Position numbers and translations under genes: made by a program
The notes under the pieces: model-generated
What the model was told of the DNA's origin: nothing
Database searches by the model: none
Seen by the model: the letters and a program-made list of their open reading frames with translations, nothing else
Assembly: GCA_036785705.1 (NCBI GenBank)
Contig: JAWUZG010000332.1
Span: 4,092,001 to 4,156,000 of the forward strand
Source: Acanthornis magna
Lineage: Eukaryota; Chordata; Aves; Passeriformes; Acanthizidae
Length of the DNA: 64,000 bases
Direction: 5' to 3'
Shown: positions 59,439 through 64,000 of the stretch, one piece after another
Numbering within the stretch: the stretch's first letter is position 1
Layout: each line of letters opens with the position of its first letter

Positions 59439-61943
59439 ATGGGCGAGGGTTGGTGTCCGGCGGTGGTGCGGGTGCTGGTGCTGCAGGCGGCCTGGGCGCT
59501 GGCGGGCGGGCAGGTGCGCTACTCGGTGCCGGAGGAAGCCAAGGCCGGCACGGTGGTGGGGCGTCTGGCGCAGGACCTGGGCCTGGAGGCGGGCGAGGCG
59601 GAGGCGCGGCGGCTGCGGCTGGTGGCGCAGGGCCGGCGGGCGAGCGTGGAGGTGAGCGGGGCGAGCGGCGCGCTGCTGGTGAGCTCGCGGCTCGACCGGG
59701 AGGAGCTGTGCGGCAAGAGCGCGCCGTGCGCGCTGCGGCTGGAGGTGCTGGTGGAGCGGCCGCTGCGCGTCTTCCACGTGGAGCTGGAGGTCACCGACAT
59801 CAACGACAATGCCCCCATCTTCCCCGCCGCCCGAAAAAACCTCACCATCGCAGAATCATCTCTGCCGGGTTCTCGTTTCCCGCTGGAGGGCGCGTCGGAT
59901 GCGGATATCGGAGCGAATGCTCAGCTCTCCTATACACTCAGCCCCAGCGAGCATTTCTCTCTGGATTTGCAACAAAGTGAGGAATACCGAGAATCCCTCT
60001 TTCTGGTACTCACCAAAGCGTTGGACCTTGAGACGATTCCTGTGCATCGGTTGATACTGACGGCGACAGACGGGGGCCGGCCGCCTTTGACAGGGACTGT
60101 GCAGCTGGTGATTTCAGTGCTAGATGCAAACGACAACGCGCCCCATTTCAACCAATCGGTGTATAAAGTGCAGCTGCGGGAGAGCACGGAAGAGGGGACG
60201 CTCGTGGCGTGGGTGAATGCCACGGATCCGGATTTGGGAAGAAATGGTGAAGTGACATTTAGTGTGAGTAATACCTTTCCTGAAAAGGGATTAAATGTTT
60301 TCCTTTTAAATGCTAAGACTGGCGAGATCCGCCTGGCGGGCGCCCTGGACTATGAAGACATCCGTTCATACGAGATACAAATCGAGGCAACAGATAAAGG
60401 GACACCACCACTGTCGGGGCACTGCAAGGTGGTGGTGGAAGTGCTGGACGTGAACGATAACGCGCCGGAGGTGTGGGTGACGTCGCTGTCGGTGCCGGTG
60501 CCGGAGGACGCGTCGGTGGGGACGGTGGTGGCACTGCTGAGCGTGTCGGACCGGGACTCGGGAGCGAACGGTCGCGTGCGGTGCTGGGTGTGGCCGGCGT
60601 CGCCGTTCGGTCTGGAGGCGACATTCGCGGGCTCGTACTCGCTGGTGCTGCGCGAGGCGCTGGACCGGGAGCGCGTGTCGGAGTACGAGGTGGAGGTGCG
60701 TGCGGAGGACGGCGGAGCGCCGCCGCTGCGCGCCAGCCGCGGGGTGCGCGTGCCGGTGTCGGACGTGAACGACAACGCGCCGGCGTTCGCGCAGGCGGTG
60801 TACACGGTGCTGGCGCGGGAGAACAACGCGGCGGGCGCGGAGCTGGCGCGGCTGTGGGCGCGGGACCCGGACGAGGCGGGCAACGGGCGCGTGAGCTACT
60901 CGGTGTGGGAGGGCGGCGTGGCCGGGGCCGCGGGCTCCTTGTCGTCGTCGTCGGGAGGTGGCGTGTGGCGTTCGGCGTCGAGCTACGTGTCGGTGGACGC
61001 GGAGAGCGGGCGTCTGTGGGCGCTGCAGCCCTTGGACTACGAGGAGCTGCAGGTGCTGCAGTTCGAGGTGCGCGCGGTGGACGCGGGGGAGCCGCCGCTG
61101 TGCGGCAACGCCACGGTGCAGCTCTTCGTGCTGGACGAGAACGACAACGCGCCGGCGCTGCTGCCGCCCGCGGGCTCGGGGCCGGAGGCGGGCGCCGTGG
61201 CGGCCGAGGCTGCGGCGGCGGTAGCGGCGGGGGTATCGGGGGCGGTGTCGGGCACGCTGTGGGCGTGGGCGGCGTGGGGGGCGCCGGCGGGGCAGGTGGT
61301 GGCGAAGATCCGCGCGGTGGACGCCGACTCGGGCTACAACGCGTGGCTGCGCTACGAGCTGTGGGAGCCGCGGGGCAAGGGCCCGTTCCGCGTGGGGCTC
61401 TACAGCGGCGAGGTGAGCACGGCGCGGGCGCTCGAGGAGGCGGACGGCCCTCGCCAGCGGCTGGTGATCGTGGTGCGCGACCACGGCGAGCCGGCGCGCT
61501 CGGCCACGGCCACGCTCAGCGTGTCGCTGGTGGAGGCGGCCGAGGCGGCGCTGGCCGCGGGATCCTCGTCGTCGTTGTTGTCGGGGCTGCGTCCGGCGTC
61601 GGGCACGGAGAGCGGCTCAGGTGCGGCGAGTGCGGCGACGAACGTGTGGCTGGTGGTGGCCATCTGCGCCGTGTCGAGCCTGTTCCTGCTGGCCGTGGTG
61701 CTGTACGCGGCGTCGCGCTGGGCGCCGCGGGCGGCCGTGCTCTCGGGGCCCGGGCCCACGACGCTCGTGTGCGCCAGCGAAGTGGGCAGCTGGTCGTACT
61801 CGCAGCGCCACAGCCGGAGCCTGTGCGTGGCGGACGGCGCGGGCAAGAGCGACCTCATGGTTTTCAGCCCCAACTTCCCTCCGCCGCCGCCCGGCCCCGC
61901 GGCCAAGGACGCTCAGCCGGAGCCGTCGTCTCTCCTGGACACG
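59439..61943 (+). CDS. PCDHA: V9: PCDHA variable exon, 835 codons
   Basis: Intact. Linker IAESSLPGSR as in V3, with KNLT as in V4. EC2-EC3 is the sole member of family III (LQQSEEYRESLFLVLTKALD, QLRESTEEGTLVAWVN, LGRNGEVTFSVSNTFPEKG, ALDYEDIRSYEIQIE). EC4 to tail is the common block with EAAAAVAAG, only three TCG codons (fewest) and ASGTESG. Tail KDAQPEPSSLLDT. Donor GTCAGT at 61944; read-through stop at 62147. Confidence 0.95.
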
Positions 61944-64000
61944 GTCAGTGGCCGTTCTTTCGTTCTCTTCTCTGACCCTACTAATCCGCCCCCTGGGCAG
62001 GCGCTGTTTGGACCTGGGCTCAATTCCCGCGGCCGCAGGGCCGTGGGTACTTGGCGAGTGCTTATGTATGGCAATGGCACCTTTGCATCTGGCGCCGCGT
62101 CCTTGCCGGAGCCCCTGTCTCTTGCTTCTGGGAGGTCAGAATATTGATACTGTATCACCCTTGAGCAGGTACGGATTCCAGCTGCGGCTTGTTGTCCTGG
62201 GTGTTGGTTTTTCTGCTCTAGGATTAAATAACTGCCCTCTGCGGTGAGAGATTTCCCGAGTAGTCAGATATGCAGACAACCCTCTTGCTTGCTGATATCT
62301 ATCATTTCCGCCTGGGTTGGGTGAAGGAGTGCAATACCACTAGGCTATGCTTGTGACAGACTCCCAGGTGCTATGTAGCACTTCATTGCCTTTGCTGACT
62401 GCTGACAGTACTGGTATTCATCTGTCTCGTTATTGAAAACTCTCTTAGTCTTCTTTAATTTTGGTTATGTGATGGCATAATGCAAGATGAAAAGTAGATA
62501 TTCAAGGATAAAGTTCTCTATTTCCATTCTACCCCTATACTCATTTAGAAAACAGGGTAGTTGTGGCAAAGATTCCCTATGATCTTTTTGCAAGTATCTA
62601 GTCAGTAGCATTAAGCATTCAGGGAGAAGATTGTCACCCAAGGTAAGTGTTTCAAATAGGAAGTTTATTTTTTGTTTTCCTGCTGCCCACATTGCCGAGG
62701 TTGTGGATTTGCATTTCTGACCATAGAAGTAGTGTGAAGTACACTGGCCTTTTTTGATGTTCCCTCAAAATTTGCATCAATGGTCTCATCATTTTAAAAG
62801 CCCTGGAAGTCTTCACTTCTGGAATGAACAAACTAACAAATAACCCCCCCAACTTAAAAAAAAAAAAAAAAAAAAGTCACTTTTCCCCACCAATTCCCAA
62901 ATAACATTCTCCTACACAAGTCAGTATCATGTTAGTGTCCTCGCCAACATTTTGGTTCTTCTCTTAGAGATATTACATCAATGCCATAGCTGTTTAGACA
63001 TTCCAACATCACCTTTGGAAACAGTATTCCCATAGACAAGGATTACAAAACATGAGGTGTCAGTAGCACAGCATCTGCCATACACTGTGTTGATGATACC
63101 ATCTGTGGGTTTTTATGGTGTTTCATTGCTGGGAAGGATAAGCAAAAGTCATGTTGAACCCTGAGTTAGGAAAGGAAACTGTGATCCATTGTATAGAGTA
63201 GGGCCTGGCCCTTTTCATGTGGAAAGGGTGACAATGAGCAGCAGAAAGACTTGTGTGGGGAAAGTGGAAATCCTTGGGAAGACCATGGGTCATGTCATAA
63301 AAAAATATGAGATTATATGTTTGTCTTCAGAACTCATGTCTCTGAGTGGGGGAGTGGAGGATTTGTACAAGAAAGGGAACAGAGTGTTCTTGCTGAGGAT
63401 CCTTTCCCAGGCCCTAAAGAGTCTGGAGTGGGAGACCTTCCTGATCATGAGACAGTGTGTGATACTGAAATGTCCACAGTGTCCTTTGAAGTTTTAAGTC
63501 CACCAGAGACTGTCTCTTGTGCTGCTGCCTGCCTGCCTGCTGTAGGCCATGTGTTGGTAATAGCTGGTGAGATGGAGAGTGCTGATTGTTGTCTGATGAA
63601 CTGATTTTTTCAGGTTCAAGGTTTCAAGGTGTTGTGGGAGGGGAACACTTAAACTTGCTGTCCTTCTTCTACAAGTGGGCTTGTGGGCTTCCATAGTAGT
63701 GTCTATGGCTGTTGATTTTGCCATGTTGGTTCCTTCCTCCTCCTCAGGTGGGATTTGTAGGAACACGTGATGTGGTGGGTGTGATCTGTATGTGCTCGAC
63801 TTCCTTTACTTGTGCACTACACAAGTGGCCTCGGTAGAAATGGTTTGTCCTGATGTCGCATGTGACTCATTCTGATGTCTGCAAGTACACCCTAAAACCT
63901 GCATGATTAGCCGAGCTCTGGTTTCATGCAGTATGAATTGTCCCACACGGTTGACATTGTGAGTGCTCTTGTGCTTTGGCACTTGCTGTGTTCTCTTGAG
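61944..64000. other. Spacer S9 (after V9, cut by window end), class B
   Basis: Class B, close to S2 (for example GGCCTTTTTTGATGTT near 62746 and GATCCTTTCCCAGGCCCTAA near 63399 as at 10630). No gene recognised. The window ends before the position where the sense exon-like block would be expected. Confidence 0.65.
62856..62875 (+). repeat. A20 homopolymer
   Basis: Twenty A, preceded by a run of C. It lies in a region that is A-rich in the sister spacers too (about 10020-10075, 46025-46080), so it looks like local expansion and not an inserted poly(A) tail. Confidence 0.8.

Noticed and set aside
62856..62875. A20 run as the poly(A) tail of a retroposed element
   Set aside because: No target-site duplication or element body was seen, and the sister spacers are A-rich at the same place.
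1..64000. Assignment to the PCDHB or PCDHG cluster instead of PCDHA
   Set aside because: PCDHB exons are intronless with a stop; these end in a splice donor. The tail SWSYSQ...KSDLMVFSP and EC1 Cys-x5-Cys match alpha rather than gamma.
1..64000. Repeated units as a CRISPR array, satellite or intact transposon array
   Set aside because: The repeats are 6-9 kb gene units with coding exons; no short spaced repeats, transposase, reverse transcriptase or terminal repeats were recognised.

Overview
The window is a stretch of a vertebrate clustered-protocadherin locus, the alpha (PCDHA) variable-exon array, read left to right on the + strand. Nine tandem variable exons are visible, called V1-V9 here. 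V1 is cut by the left edge (only the end of EC3 to the splice donor remains). V2-V9 each run from a start codon through signal peptide, six cadherin (EC) repeats, one membrane helix and a short variable cytoplasmic tail to a GTCAGT splice donor. The tail (LVCASEVGSWSYSQ..., then KSDLMVFSPNFP) and the Cys-x5-Cys of EC1 are the alpha-family hallmarks. The constant exons that each variable exon would splice to are not in the window and should lie to the right. Compact ~7.5 kb units, very GC-rich exons in AT-richer spacers and the absence of recognisable mammalian repeats suggest a bird or another sauropsid; this is inference.

Each unit has the same layout: variable exon; a spacer of about 3-5 kb; a long purine-rich zone on the + strand, split by a short non-purine element; a GC-rich TATA-less promoter with a nearly invariant core (GCACGGTGTCGCT, the likely CSE/CGCT box); a GC-rich 5' leader; then the next exon. 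ATG-to-ATG spacing runs from 6.35 kb (V5 to V6) to 9.0 kb (V8 to V9).

The exons are strikingly mosaic. The first part (leader to end of EC1) and the last part (EC4 to donor, about 1.5 kb) are almost identical in every copy. EC2-EC3 is the only real island of difference and falls into three families: V2/V3/V4/V6/V8, V5/V7, and V9. Short marker differences elsewhere (EC1-EC2 linker, EC5 serine insert, TCG repeat, EC6 residues) group the exons in mutually contradictory ways, as expected of repeated gene conversion and unequal crossing-over. V4 carries a single-base frameshift in an A-run.

The spacers are duplicated too. S1, S3 and S4 are close relatives, S6 is a more distant member, and S2/S5/S7/S8/S9 form a second class. 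Two recurrent spacer elements are not explained by the protein-coding annotation: (1) a + strand exon-like block ending in a consensus 5' splice site in all eight complete spacers; (2) a minus-strand exon-like block between the purine tracts, exactly 146 nt with intact acceptor and donor in the three closest copies. The second could belong to antisense transcription of the kind known to regulate mammalian Pcdh-alpha promoter choice. No tRNA, rRNA, CRISPR array or intact mobile element was seen.
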